This document shows positions 36,076 through 50,190 of a stretch of 64,000 bases of DNA, piece by piece. A program made the translations under genes and the position numbers. Source of the DNA: Apostichopus japonicus (lineage: Eukaryota > Echinodermata > Holothuroidea > Aspidochirotida > Stichopodidae). The stretch covers positions 18,812,577 through 18,876,576 of the forward strand of contig NC_092582.1 in the NCBI RefSeq assembly GCF_037975245.1. Reading direction: 5' to 3'. The notes beneath the pieces are model-generated. The model worked only from the letters and a program-made list of their open reading frames with translations, was not told the origin of the DNA and searched no databases. Within the stretch, counting starts at the first letter, position 1. Every line of letters begins with the position of its first letter.

Positions 36076-38647
36076 CGTCGTCTCTTAAATGATCGTCGTA
36101 CGCAGTTACCATATGTTGTAACAACACTATCGCAAGCTATGATCCTAGTTTAGTGTCCCATGGCATTTGCGTACGTATAAAATTGAATGACTGTGCAACA
36201 GGCAGGAAGCCATCTTTAACGCACTTGATAGTCTGGAATCCTAGTTATAACAACTTCTTTAATAACCTGGACTTTTTTGGACGGTTTTATCGATGAAAAA
36301 ATTGAAACCGAAAAACAATTTATGAACTTGATTGACTAAGTTGACCAGGATATTCTGTCAAGCGTGGATGATCATCCATGGGTGGTCAGCTGAAAGTGAC
36401 CAATTTAAAGCCTTAAAGACAAGTTGTTGTTAAAGAGTGCTTAAGAGACTGAAGACCTATTTTTTTTTCTTCTTTTCAATGAGACCTGTCAATATTAGAT
36501 TTCAGAAAATAATTAACTTTTAACTGTTGATCAGGAAGATGATTCGGGTGTACGCTTGAGAGGGTAGAAACCGCAATAAAAGTGACGGCTTAGATCACTC
36601 CAAAGAAAATCCATCAAAAGCAGATGGAGAGGTTTCATTGAAAGCAAAGAGAAGTAAAAAAGAAGGAAGTAAGAAAGAAGAGAGGAGAGGGCAATATTGA
36701 CGTCAGCTTAAATCGTTTTCTGCAGCTAGCCGTAGTTAAATTAGTAGTTATGTGTAAATGATGCAACGACAGCCACTTGACAGTTATTAGGTTTCCGTGC
36801 ATGTAAATATCTAGTAAGTACTTTATGAACACTGCTTGAATGCAGGATTGATTGAAGGTGGGGATTGGGTGGGGTGGGGGGGGGGGGGGGGGAGTTTGTG
36901 GATAGCGAAATCACAATCAAAATGACGGTGCATAGAAAAATATCCAGGAAAATGGTAAGGAATGGTCGGTTGCGAAGGGAGATAAATTTCCCACATTTTT
37001 TCTGTTTCATTTTTTTAACCAAAATAGTATTTGTAGATAATGTTTAGAGCACAGAATAAAATCCTGGGGCGCGTGAGGTGGGGTGGGCTTTTTGGGATCC
37101 TCCATGACGATATAAGCCAGCCCCTCCCCCCCAATGGAAATATATTCTCCCACACAATATTCAATTCCAAGATTGATTCATTCATACTAAAAGGGTTAAA
37201 ATTGATTAACCGCAAGCAGAAAGGCAAAAACTATATGTATAAGCTATTCATTACATGGAAATAATATTTCGTTGCTTTGGCCCACAATATTGAAAATATT
37301 ATATTAATATCTATTGTTACTCTCATCAGTGAAATACTGATTTGTTTACTTTATGGTAATTTTATCACTCTTGACTTGATTGGTTGATATGACTGATTGA
37401 AATGAAGTGACTTTATATTTAAAAAAAACAAAAAAAACAGGAAGATTAAAATAACCTGTATGATTTGTAATCGCCTAATAAACGCTATACCTATATGTAA
37501 CAGTCGTACGTATATGTGGCGATCACTCTACGGTGGGGGGGGGGGTGATGGTGGGGGTGATGGTGGGGTGATGGTGGGGGTGTGGATGAAGGGTGGAAGG
37601 CGACCTGCTAGTTATATCGACATAGCAATCCTGTGGGGGAGGTGGAAGGTGAAAAGAATGAGTGAAATATTGATTCAGAGACTGGAAAACCTCAAAAAAA
37701 CTTTTACAGTAATTAGATTTTAAGTGTAACTTGAGCTTGTAGGTTTAAGTAACAGATTATATTAAGCAATACATGGGTTATGGTTAAATCTGAATCTACG
37801 GACGCTATAAAAAATCACTGAGGTAGACATCATCAAAAGGGTGAGAAATAATACACCTCAGTTATGAACACGATATCTCTGGCTAGTTGTATACAGTACG
37901 AATCCAGAGAGCTCATTGTTATTCAGCTTCGAGGGCGTAAACTGTTAACGTTTGGCTACTGAGACAGATGACGTCATTCAAAATGGAGTCACTCGGTCCA
38001 ACTTTCAAAATTATGGCCAGTATTTCAAACTACAGTCTACGTACTCGGTCAAGCAGAAACAAGAGAACCAGACATGCTAATTCACGTAGTGTTTATAGTT
38101 TTTTTGTGCTTTGTTTTCTTCAAACTTTTCGGGTCGTTTGCAGGTCATCTTGAACGATGTGACCGCAGAAATCGAGAGAAATAACAGTTTGTAGCCCAAA
38201 GCTACTTCAGAAAAAACTTCATAACCGTCTGTTATAAGCGTCACATCAGTGATCGCATCTACGTCACAACTTTGCTGTTTTCCTTTTTATTTCTACTCAC
38301 ACACATGATAATATTGTAGCAGTACATACCTGTAGCAAGGTCGTTGGTTGAGTGTATTCAGCAAATGGGTTATAAACTATTTCATTGAACCATTACATAG
38401 CTTGTAGATAAATCCATCCTGTGAAAACATGCCCAATAGCTGTAAAATGTGATGATATTTACATCCTTGAAATGCAACAAATTACCGGGAGCTGCCCGAC
38501 ATAGAGTGTGTGAGAGGGAGAGAGATTTAGGCTACAATATAATAGCCATTAATAGTGATAAGATGTGCGCATGTTCAAACTAGCTGAATTTCATAAGAAA
38601 AGCAGGATTGTCCGTTTGATTATACGGGCAAATTAAAAACGTGACGT
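36076..38647. other. AT-rich sequence, no gene recognised
   Basis: Includes a G-run of about 18 bases near 36875-36893 and a GGTGATGGTGGG low-complexity patch at about 37535-37585. TGACGTCA words lie at 36698-36705 and 37969-37976. Frames on both strands lack domains. Confidence 0.5.
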
Positions 38648-38747
38648 AGGATATCTATATGTATATCTATATGTATATCTATATCTATATGTATATGTAT
38701 ATCTATATCTATATGTATATGTATATGTATATCTATATCTATATCTA

Positions 38748-38788
<41 letters not shown>
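38648..38788. repeat. (TATATC/TATATG)n then (TA)n compound microsatellite
   Basis: Hexamers TATATC, TATATG and related words pass into pure TA at about 38752-38788. The minus-strand frame over it (Tyr/Arg/Thr repeats) is an artefact. Confidence 0.93.
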
Positions 38789-38792
<4 letters not shown>

Positions 38793-41700
38793 GAGACCGC
38801 CTGATGGTCGAACAATTGATTGAAAGAGACCATGCAGTTGAAAGCTATACACTGACACGTTGAAATTTTATGTCTCAGATCTGTGAACTTTGACCTCATA
38901 AACAAGGCAAGAAAGATTAATGTCACCCCAACCGGATACCAGAGATATCGAACAAGAGTTATTGCACCCATAAATCTGAATGTTCACATAAAATATGATG
39001 TTGGTAGGCCGGAAACGTGAACAGAAGTATATTGCCTACGGGCAATAATCACATTATGTACAAAAAATCCAACGCCTGAAATGAATATGAGTAAACGCGT
39101 ATATACAATTACAATTTGTGTTGATTATCATAACCTCGTAAAACTGTTGATATTGTTCAAAGGTTGCTGATATCGAAGTCGACCAAAATAAGGCTAAACG
39201 AATTTAATTAACAATATAGTATCGAGCTTGTATATAAAATGGTCAACGCTTCAACGACATTGCGTTCTCGTCATCTTTCCCTATTCAATTTGTTTTTATC
39301 ATTTTTTCATCTCATGGAGTTGATGAATTCTGTTGTAATTTTCTCTGCATATTTACGGAAAATTGCTATTTATTTTTAAATATTGTTATTATTTAAAACA
39401 AAAGGTGAAACTTCCATTAAATCAAATTGTATCATACAAAATTAAAATTTCCAAAACTTTCATCTTATTTCATCATATGAAATGAAAGTTCACTATTGAA
39501 GCTACTGAACAGTATTATTTATGGTCGTTTTCGATATTCGATTATCTATTTCAATTATCGTCTAGTATCGCAGAAAAAGATCATTACAATTCAACTCTTA
39601 AGTTTCAGTTAACCTTGATGCGGTGAATTAGAAGCCTTGGTATGCTTTTAAATCAAATACGCGACAATGGGTAATACTCATTTGCTTGAACTATACCAAC
39701 ATGTATATAACATTATAGCAATTTTCATGTACGTTATGACCATAACAACACTGATTCGCTCAAAATGTGTCCACAACGTTGATTTGAAGATAAGTTGAAC
39801 GTTATTGGGAAATTATATTTTTTATATTTCTTGAAAGTGTTTTTTTTTTCTAGATATGATTTCTCGTAATTATATCCGTTTTTGTTTGTTGTTAATATTT
39901 TTTTCTTTCTTTCCGTATGTCGCACTGCAATAATTTTACAAGTATGTGTTGGTCGTGGTGAACATTATTTAGAATGTAGGCCGAGGCCCTATATATGTTA
40001 ACCAGTGAGAAAACATATGTAACTATCATTTCGTAAAATCTTCCGTTTGCAAAAATGCACGTGATCCCAGCCAAATTAACAACAACATCAAACCAAATAA
40101 ATAAACATACGAAACAAACAAAAGGAAAAATCCAACTTAATTCACTTTAAAAGATTCATCACAATAGCTGTGTTCCACATAACTATATCTACATGAGTAC
40201 GTATATAACCATACAGTTATACATTATATACAACATTTACTGTATACTGCGTAAAATCTTCCACAAAGTCTGATGTATGCAAATAAGCTATAAATAACTA
40301 AAACAAGAATGTCTTCAAGAACTTGTCCGATGCTGTCAACCATTTTGATAACATTTCGTCACCACGGTAGGTTATTTTTAACTTGATGTTAGTGAACCAA
40401 AACAGGAAGATAATTTAACCCAATTAGTTTTTTTTTAAATAGCCTTCAGTCTTATTCGTAACGATGTATCCAGACATTTTACTTCATAATCCATTTAAAA
40501 TAGTCTTGATAAAAGAACGTTCGTTTTCTCGAGTTTCTCTCTCTCTCTCTATAGCTTAGTGTATAGTAATATCACTACACACGGTCATATACCACACCGT
40601 CTTTTTACGACCATCTTTCTATGCGATGTGTATAACGCACTCCAAGGTTCTTCCATGAGTCTTATTTTCATTGGAATAGCGGTAAAAGTCAAGATGGAGA
40701 AAGCCATTGAAGTACTGTCTCTGGGGATTCTAGCAGAGGAAACAGTCCTTTCTTAATTTTGCTTGATAAAAGAATCGCTGTCTTAAAAGCAATTTAAAGC
40801 CGTTGCCTGACACAAGGATGCTTACATGATGTATGTATATAGATATAAATATATATATATACATATATATGTATAAGTATAAATATAAATATACGGTTTG
40901 CCTATGCAGAATCGTGAAAACCAGAGTCGACGCGCGCCATTTTGGATTGTGCAAACTGCAAAGAGTGATCTATGAGCAACCACCCTGTACGATGCATACC
41001 ATGTATTATAATGGAATGACTGACAGGTTATATTTCAAGAAACCCTTAAAATTCCTTTTGATAAATATATGACTTGTGAACCATTACTCGTTGAAAAAAT
41101 ACATATATATGTAGCAGATAATAGTGGTATTCACTCAATACAAAAACATACACACGGTTGTAAATTTAGGCTGTAGAAGTGCTTAAAAGAAACGATAGCT
41201 ATTGTAGGGAAGTTTATAGGATTCGGTGGAAAATAGCCTACTGACCGTGAAAACATGACATTTTATGTCCTATGAAACTCTACTACAGAATTATTACGAC
41301 GCAACTCAAGCAGGACGGGACAGTGTAAAGAGAGACTAAATGAAGAACCATGCATGTAGGCTTATGCATGAGTCAGTATTTCTTTTTTGCAGTAGAATGT
41401 CTCATTGGTTCCGATTCAAGAAACATTTGAAGTTGTCTCGTGTTATCTGATAAGCAACTCCGTTACATGGTGATCAAATATATCAAACGACTGTCGCAGT
41501 TAGGCTTGGGTCTGGTTGGGGGGTAATAGCCAACCTCATGTGCCAACACTGAAAATGTTACACATTAACAAGAAAACATTGGTTCAGTATAAACCATATT
41601 ACCTCAAGCAACTGATAGCGAGAAACTGAACAGGACATTAATGTTACCATTTTGTATCCTTATGACGAAACAACAAACAACAACAACAGCAACAAAATAA

Positions 41701-42189
41701 AATAAAACATTACGCCCTCTATTTTGAGTTATTCTCCGGAGTATAGGCTACATATACACACACTCTTTAATTATCCTCAATTTTAGAGGTTGTAATAAAT
41801 TTCGCTCATTATTCTCATTAACCTATATATATATATATAATCGTCCTAATGATTCCAGTTGCTATTTTCGCTTATACCAATGCAAAAACAAAAATGTCAT
41901 AATAATGATAATTACACTAACGTATCTCCATATCTAATATTACGAGATTGTAATTTTACATATAGTATGATGATATTAACCACTTTGATCACTACTATAA
42001 TATTGATACCTAACTGCGTATCAGACAATCACAAATATATAATACATATATGAGATTCATCGTGTATCATATAATACAAGTTAAAGTTGTGTACCAACAT
42101 CGCCTCTTAAATATTAATCTTCCCCAGGGCAAAGACATCTCTTTATTATTCCGTTCATCTGGTCGCTGTGTGTTCGTACAGTGTGTTTG

Positions 42190-42225
<36 letters not shown>

Positions 42226-43690
42226 TATCTTCATACACAAATTGGTGTCCTTGGGCCTACGGCTATTATTCCTCAACCAACGTATAATGATAATTACGAA
42301 CCTTTATAGCTTCATCAGATATTTACAAGACATAACTCAGAAATGTCATTGTCAAATATGCCATAAAAACTATCTCTATTATTATATCATAATATTGTAC
42401 TGTCAGTAAGAGACGTAACTACCCATTGCTAAAGAGATACAGTAGTAGTGGTGTTAACAAAAGAAATCTTAAATTTTTTTTTAACACAGACTTAACAATT
42501 ATGATTTCTCTCGTAAATAATTAGAATTCTTGTTTAAACTGTATCGTTTTAATGATGCTTTTTAGCATTTTTACATATGATCAAAAGTAAAGCAGTTCAA
42601 AAATCATCTTTGACCATGAAATTGAAAAGTGAAAATTAGTCATTTACACAAAAAGCACGAAATTATGTCTACTTTGCATTATAATGCGTTTTCACTTTAA
42701 GCACACACTACGAATGTACTGAAAATTCGTTTTTTTTTTGTAGTTAGACGACACCTTCATATATATCTTGGCAATAGACTTTCTATATATAATGGTATAT
42801 ATTTACGACCATTTCTGGTTGTTGCGTGTGCCGTGTTTATTTTCACCGGACATTTTTTTTTTGACGCATATTGAGAGTTTTTTGTCATTCACGGTGTTGA
42901 TAAAAACCGACAACGTTCAGACGTATTGCCTTAGTTATGGATGTATCTGTGATTGATTCATACGGTTTGAATATATGTCTGACGTCATAGCAACCGTTTT
43001 GCACGATCCCTACAGATACAAAATTTAAGGAAGAAAAGCATAAAAGCAAAAAACGCAAAAAAGGAAAGAAAAAAGAGGATAGATAGATAGATAAATGAAT
43101 TAATAATAATAATAGTCATCAGGTTTAGGCCTTGCCCTTGCACCAATTTATTAAGGGAAAAGACGAAGGTTCTAACAAACGCACACCGTGATATTGCGAT
43201 ATAACCGCGATATAACCGCTATATTACCGTGCTGCCATTTTAAGACACGATAGTCGCGATATAACCGTGCAGCCATCGTCATCTTTATACCGAGAACATC
43301 GTCCTAGTACACCGCCCTTACTATACCTACAGCAAGTATTGTGATTATAGTCTTCTTTCATCGACATTGCAGACATATCGTACATATCAGTTACAACGTA
43401 TACGACAAGTAAACACTTCTTTATCAATCGACAATCGTCGTAAATTGTATCGGAATCACATATCGTAAAAATCGCGATTTAACCGTCATAGCAGTACCAT
43501 CAGTTGATATTGTCATCAATGCAAACGATGTCAATGTGTTGCCACATCTCGTCGGTCATAATTATACCGCGATTTTTAATACTCGGTTAACACGTCATCT
43601 TAGATTCAGTCAACCGAGGTCACCTTTCCGAAAGTCAAATCAATTCCTTTCTCGTCTATACACCGGATTTCTCAGCGCTATCCTCTATGT
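38789..43690. other. AT-rich sequence, no gene recognised
   Basis: Only short frames without domains. Simple repeats include a TA-rich patch at about 40836-40890, a TC-run at about 40537-40550, a GATA patch at about 43080-43095, and degenerate copies of GCGATATAACCG at about 43194-43270. TGACGTCA at 42980-42987. Confidence 0.5.
42192..42223. repeat. (CA)n dinucleotide microsatellite
   Basis: Sixteen CA units without interruption. Confidence 0.95.
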
Positions 43691-43790
43691 CAGGGGTTCC
43701 CTAACTGGGATTCATGAATCCCCAGGGGGTGCGTGAGTCCATCCTAGGGGGCTTGTGAGACGTTTCTGAAAGTCAAAACTAGAGTACTTT
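43691..43790 (+). mobile_element. hAT-like transposon end (fragment)
   Basis: Begins CAGGGGTTCCCTAACTGGG, which matches the general form of hAT terminal inverted repeats (CAGGGGTTCCCAAAC...). A typical subterminal GGGGGTGCGTGAG follows. I found no matching opposite terminus and no transposase, so this is probably a one-ended relic. The right boundary is arbitrary. A similar GGGGGTTCGTGG patch at about 43999-44010 may be part of it. Confidence 0.55.
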
Positions 43791-45756
43791 TTGTTGAACT
43801 AAAATCTGATATATGCATATTATTTAGTAATGTACAAAAGTCGTACCTATCGACAAACTCTTTTCGCGTTCCATATACGCATATGTTGCCATAGTAGTAC
43901 CGTACCGTGCATGTGATAAATAACTGAATTATGAAACAGACACAGGTTGTTATGCGTATTATAGTATAATAATGACTCAGATCGTGTCTCGAAAAGTTGG
44001 GGGTTCGTGGACAACTCTGGGGAGGGGGGGAGGGGATAAAGTTAGGGAAACCCGCTCTATGTTGTCGAAGTCTTATATAATATTTTTGGTAATGAAATCA
44101 TTTCCGATGACGTCATCACCACCGATACCGAGTACCCTGTATCGATACATCGTGCACCGTTAATATTGTCTCTTTAAAACCGTCTTTATCGCTACCGGAA
44201 CCGTTATTGTTACCGATTGTCATTATTGCAGTCATCATTGCTTCTTTGCTGTTTTTTCTTCCTTATCGGACAGTTATTAAATAAGGAAACATAATATATT
44301 TCACGCATGTATAACACCATATAATTAACAGAGCTAGCAAGCTTGATCAAGTTTATCGCCACTAACAACGTTTTTCATTATTTTATTTATTATTCTTTTT
44401 TCGTCTTTCCGTTTTCAAAATCGTTTTCTTTACCGTTATCACACTGGTTTCACTCATTACAGATATTTGTCACTGGACTCGATATTATACACACACAGCA
44501 ATGCTAACATAATATACCAAAAACACACACAAAACACATGAAAACGAAAAAATTATTAGCCTCAGTCATCACATACTCATTTTCGATATAAAATTCCATA
44601 TTTAGCTTACGATGCAAGGATGACATCCATAGTGTGGTCTCGATTCGACCTCATTTTTCTCTTCGTGAGGTCGCATCATCAAAAATGCGAGGGATTTTTT
44701 TCTTACATCCTTTTTGTTTAATTTTTTGGGGTTTCGTCGTTCGCTAATGAATCAATAGTTGAAAGAGATATAAAATGCCAGTAACCCTAGGGTACAAGTT
44801 CGACTTTTGATCTTCACTCTCTCCTACAGCTATGATTAACAGAAATGTACTCCGAATAGTGAGAGGCAGAGAGAGAGAAAGCCTACCTTAAGGGGTTAGA
44901 GGGCCTACATGTCAACCACGATATCTCCATTAAATATTATCATTTATATATTATTGTTTGTATATATATATATATAGATATATATGTATATACTAATTCC
45001 ATTCCGGATTAAGCTGATCCGCCATGACCATTGGCAACCGTATAAATTTTAAGAAATGAAATTATATCGACAGTGGGTAATAGAATTAATCAAGTGATAG
45101 TTGGAACACAACAATAGATTAAATTCAAACATTTACATATCTTTTAGAGAAAACGGACGTAAATCACCAAACATATCTTTGGTAAGAGAAATTCCTGTTT
45201 CGTTAGTGCAATCATAAGATAGGGTTTTCTAATTTCTAAAAATAGACATCACAGAGCCACTAATGCTAGAAAAAAAAGTTAATGTATTTTCTTGGTAGTC
45301 TTTACTTTTCTTTAGAAGGGGTGGTTTTGAAAATGCGTCAGCTAAAATACTATTTGCTTACATTATCGCAAACAACTGTGTTATACCTCCGACTAAGGGA
45401 ACAATGAATGGTAAAACACGAGGAAAATATCAGATTTGAACCCCCTGTTGTGGTACTGGTTGTGGTAATATTTAACACATGACAAAATGATTCATCGCAA
45501 GCATTACACTGTATCATACAATATGTAAGCTGATGGCTGTAATATCCTCTTCTTTAACTATTCATTAATACATTTCATCAACCCCTCCGCGATTTATATG
45601 TCTCGACAGAAGCAGGCACTTTGTTAACAGAGTAAACAAAATTGTGTTACTTAAAAAACTGAATTAAAAAAATTGGTTCTTAGCTGAAATGGTAATCCTG
45701 TGGACTGGATTTCAGAACTATAACTATAAATATACAGAATATACAGGGGAAAATGT
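43791..45756. other. AT-rich sequence, no gene recognised
   Basis: No supported gene. TGACGTCA lies at 44108-44115 and a TA microsatellite at about 44958-44990. An AG-rich patch lies at about 44860-44880. Confidence 0.5.
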
Positions 45757-46142
45757 GAAGACAACTCCGATATGTACCTTTGAAGTAGCCGTACTCTTCT
45801 AGCCGTGGGGTTCACTAAGGTTACTTGTGCAATATTCTTTTCAGACTATATAGGATGGTAACTCTAATATGTCCCTTGGAAGTAGCCGTACTATATTTGA
45901 AATGAGGTCTACTAAGGTTGTGCAATATTCTTTCAGACAATATATGAAGGTAACTCTGATATGTCCCTTTGAAGTAGCCGTACCATAGTTGCCGTGAAGT
46001 TCTCTAAGGTTACTTTTGCAATATGCTCTTCAGACTTTATATATGAAGATAACTCTAGTATGTCCCTTTGAAGTAGCCGTACCATAGTTGCCGTGAGGTT
46101 CACTTAGGTTACTTACGCAATATTCTCTTCAGACTATAATAG
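45757..46142. repeat. 97-bp tandem repeat, about 4 copies
   Basis: Four units with GAAGTAGCCGTAC at 45782, 45879, 45971 and 46070. Each contains GGTAACTCTRATATGTCCC upstream and a GCAATATTCT...TTCAGACTATAT block downstream. Divergence between units is moderate. No frame is conserved. Confidence 0.9.
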
Positions 46143-49130
46143 GTATTTTTCTCTTCCCCAAAGAGGTTCACTGTAATAGATAATAACTCTATTATAATAA
46201 TTCACGAGTGTAACACATTCCGCCCCAATTCTTTTATGCAAATAGGACCGGTTAGATAGATACAGCTATTGAACCTGGTGGCGGGAAAATGAGATAGGGA
46301 TGAACTTTTAACAACAAGATTTCTAAACATTTGTTGTAACATTAACGTAACAACTTGACTAACAACATAATTTCTGTTCCAGCAAATTTGATGTTCAGAG
46401 ACGTCCCGCTGAAAACGCAATCAGCTGCTTTAATTAAAGTAAATTGATTGATGAAATACTTGCATTATTTAATTAATTTCATTCACTCATTATCTTTCTC
46501 TTTTGTAAGGAAAGTATCCATTCATCAAGCTTAAACAAAGGAGTAATTTAGTAACGGAGAAAAAAATATGTCAATACTTTTCGAGTTATTTTTAAAATTG
46601 ACGTAACTTTTCTTTTTAAGTTTGATTATAACTTATGCGTCACTTTAACAAAATCGACACATCATTAGATGGCCCTCTATATAGGTCAGATATTTAAATG
46701 GTGAAAATCACTTGGTTGCTACTAATTACCCAGTTATCAAACCCTTTAATCCAATAGAGAAAATGATGTGTTAACAACTTAAATGAATGCATAATGTTTT
46801 CAGGTACCTTCATCTGGCCTTTAAATACCTAACTTTCTGTTACCGCTAAAACGTTGCAACAATATCAAAGCACGATAAAACTTTCATATCTTTACGCAAA
46901 CTGACTGTCAATGAAAGAAAAAATGAATCGATGACTAAAAAGTCGTCATATTTAGAAAAATTTACCAATATTTTAAAACATTCCAGTGCAAGAAAAAGTC
47001 CCTAAGCTTTTCTTGAAAAAAATCTTTAATAATATGGGTTATCAGCCGTAAATAAAATGCTCTTACCAATAACTAAATATAGTGGAAAAAGTATTCCTGC
47101 TAGAATGGATACAGATAATTTCCACTGAATGCACCCATAAATTTTGTGAATTCAAATATATTACATCGTTTATCGAAAGTGGTCTATATACAAATAAAGT
47201 ACTATATTCGAAAACGTGAACTTTTCATCGCGACATACTTAGAGAATATAAACTTATGTCTTTGTTTTTTAAGTATTTTATTTTTTTTAAACATTTGAGA
47301 TAAATAGAGTGCGGCAGATTTTCTTCGAAACATGAATCAAAATTCAAGGTTTTTATCGATACAAACTGAACATTTGCAATTTTCATAATTAATCAGCAAT
47401 TAATCAGGTAACTATACTTTCTTATAACTTCTATTCTTCTGTCATATACAATTTGTCATGTTAAAGCAATCTCTTTCAACAAAAAAACTTTCAAATTTAT
47501 AGAATTTATAGAAGTAAATGTTGCTTATAAAGATTCAGTTTTCCCCGGTGAAATGTTTTCATTAGCTTGAGAATGTGAAAAATATTGTGAAAAAACGTTT
47601 GAACATAATTTATTCTAGAAGTGAATGTACATTATTGTGTATTAAAACAATACCATACTATTCCCTGCACACAACCATCGCCAATGAGTTTAATTTCGAA
47701 AAACATATCGGCAGGTTTTAATTATCGTACGGTTAGACTTCTCACGCACCATTAACTTACATTTATCATTGACTAAAACCAGTATAACTAGCAAATATTT
47801 ACAGAAAGGTGTTCAAAGACCTATCGAATATCAAAACAAAAACAGAATGTGATAAAACAACAACTTCAACTATATGAGTGCTAATTATTCATACATATTT
47901 TTCTTAGTTCTGAATTTGAACCCCCACCCCCCGCCCCCCTCCACCCAGAGAGAGAGTGCTTTCATGTCTTCTATATGAACTTATTTCCACATTTTATTTT
48001 TATGTTGATTATTAATCAATTACTTTGGACTTTTTGTCAAACAGTCTTTGAGAATTGCCTTTACTGGACTGTGTGTAAACAAATCGTGACAAATCGATTG
48101 ATATGTTAGCACACTCAGTGATAACACACGATATCCCAGCGTTATATAGTATATGGTTCGGTCACGTAAGCTTATACCCGACTTGTGTCGCAAAGTGGCC
48201 ATTTGACCATCACACGGACTGTCTATTCCCGATGGGGGAAATTGAACAAACCATCGTTATAATTTGCTGGTGCCAAAAAAAAAAAAAAAAAAAAAAAATT
48301 GTGTTAAATTTATCTGCCTAGCCCTGGAAGTGAGATGTAATTTGACGTAGAACAAATTACTTGTTCGGTCTTTCTCTTTGACGGTCTAAACACCAGGGAT
48401 CGTGTGACAAAATCAAGCACAGCCTTTTATTGATTGCCCGCTAAGTGCTTAGACAAATATGAACATGTTGCTTCGTCTTGCCAATTTCATTTGACTTTCT
48501 TCTTCTTCTAGTTTCTATGGTTGATTATGGGAAAGGGCAGTTTTAGCAGTATGGCATGGATGGGAGAAAGTCAAAATCAAAATAGTAGTCGCTGCATGTA
48601 GGTCTCAAATAGACAAAGAGGAAGCAATTTGATTCTTAAGGATTTTTTGTCCGTCCCATGCAGGGGCCAGGGGGAGGGGGTAGCAATGGGAGAGATCGCC
48701 CCCCCCCATTTGAAAAAAATAATGCATATCTTGTGGACTATTATAGGTAAAAATATGCACACCACTGTATACTAGACTATTATAAAATAAAATAACTTAA
48801 TTTCTCTCTTTTATCACGTGATGACTATTCCAACAGATTTAGATCACATGTCTGTTTAGTCTACTCTAAATTGATATGTAGTGTTACATAAATTGAAAAG
48901 AGAAATCCTGTATCAGATAATAATAATAATAATAATAAAGACAAGGGGTGGGGGGGGTGAGGGGATAACTTGTCGTTGCGATCAACGTATCGTTGATATT
49001 AATTGAGACTCAAAAACGTCAGCATCATCATTGATCTATGTGATACATATAACCGTTTAGGTGCACAAATTCCCCCCCAAACAGTTAAGAAAATATCTGA
49101 TTCCATGTGGCATGGTTTAATGTTTCTTCA
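46143..49130. other. AT-rich sequence, no gene recognised
   Basis: No coding signal. Contains an A-run (48275-48298), a C-rich patch at about 47920-47945, and a block at about 48650-48720 with GGGGCCAGGGGGAGGGGG and a C-run followed by TTTGAAAA, possibly a relic of the GC-rich TIR repeats. A TAA run is at about 48918-48940. Confidence 0.5.
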
Positions 49131-49449
49131 CACACAAGGGTTGAATAAGGGGATAAATACGAGGGGAACCGGTCTTAAATTTGATTTGAGACCGATGATG
49201 ACGTCATCGAGGAGGCTGAGCGGACCGAGGCGATAACCGAGGTCCGCTGCCCTTCTCGATGACGTCATCATCGGTCTCAAATCAAATTTAAGACCGGGTA
49301 CCCTCGTTTTTATCCCCATTCATAAATGACCCTCACAAATGCCGTTTTCTAACATTTGTGAGGGTCATTTATGAATGGAGATAAAAACGAGGGTACCCGG
49401 TCTTAAATTTGATTTGAGACCCTCTGATGATGTCATCGAAAAGGGCAGT
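49131..49449. mobile_element. Three-armed foldback / MITE-like inverted repeat
   Basis: Three copies of the same roughly 65-90-bp sequence occur in alternating orientation: plus (about 49149-49211), minus (about 49255-49341) and plus (about 49353-49447). Arms 1 and 2 differ at about 3 of 63 positions around a loop of about 43 bp. Arms 2 and 3 differ at 1 of 69 around a loop of about 11 bp. Arms contain CCGGTCTTAAATTTGATTTG and TGACGTCA. The frames at 49128-49319 and 49375-49596 merely translate the arms. It is likely a foldback element or two overlapping insertions of one MITE. Confidence 0.8.
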
Positions 49450-49858
49450 TATACTTATAGTGTCAACATTGGACGCTCCGGTTCTTCGTTGAAGCACCTC
49501 GATAAGGTTGCTGACATTGTTTCTAGCTCAAAATTAAGCTCAAAATTCATCCCTAAGTCTTTCATGTTATTCGAAGTATTTAGCTGGATGATTTAAGAAG
49601 TACGTACAGTGTGTATTGATACTCGGTGTTTGAAAACAGTACTACTGCTGTAACTAATTGCAAGTAGGCTATATTTACTGTACAGTATTCTTTTGCAATT
49701 TGGAACATTTCTTTGCCCATAAACATGTATGCATATACTCATGGCAACGTTACACCATGTCTTCATTTCTTTTAATTATGACTTCATGATTGCCACGGCA
49801 ACAAACCAGTGTTTGTCTAACATTTCGATCCTGAAGCAATTCTCCTCTCTATTCACTC

Positions 49859-49889
49859 GACCAGTCTCGAATCGCATTCGAGACTGGTC
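49859..49889. repeat. Perfect 14-bp inverted repeat, 3-base loop
   Basis: GACCAGTCTCGAAT (49859-49872), loop CGC, then its exact reverse complement (49876-49889). It is exceptional in length and perfection for this region. It lies downstream (minus sense) of the tRNA-like head at 50165-50127. Could be a terminator-like or cruciform structure, or a young insertion footprint. Confidence 0.85.
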
Positions 49890-50094
49890 CAGTATACAGA
49901 AAGTTGGTTTAGGCATTTATGAATACTTGATCAAGTCTAAAAATGCTCATTATGTATGTATTTTAGATCCTCCTGCAAGCAGATACTCGCGAAGAAGCCA
50001 TCATTGGCTTATCAAAGCCGCAAGCTGACCGAAGTCAGTCTCTCAGATTCATATTTAACGTGCATGATTATGAATTGTCAATTGTCAACAACTC

Positions 50095-50190
50095 TGAAAG
50101 TGCACGACATACATTAATCTTGGAGTGACTCGAACTCGGGACCTTATGATTGAAAGGCACCGGCGTTAACCACTGAGCTAAAACTCATAT
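50095..50190 (-). mobile_element. tRNA-like SINE head (second family)
   Basis: Minus strand shows an A box at 50182-50165 (TTTAGCTCAGTGGTTAACG) and a B box at 50137-50127 (GAGTTCGAGTC), correctly spaced. The T-stem and acceptor pairing are poor, so it is not a functional tRNA. The head differs from that at 14.4 kb. The 3' limit of the element is not recognisable. Confidence 0.6.

Noticed and set aside
50108-50190. Possible functional tRNA gene
   Set aside because: A and B boxes are good but the T stem and acceptor stem do not pair. Interpreted as a SINE head.
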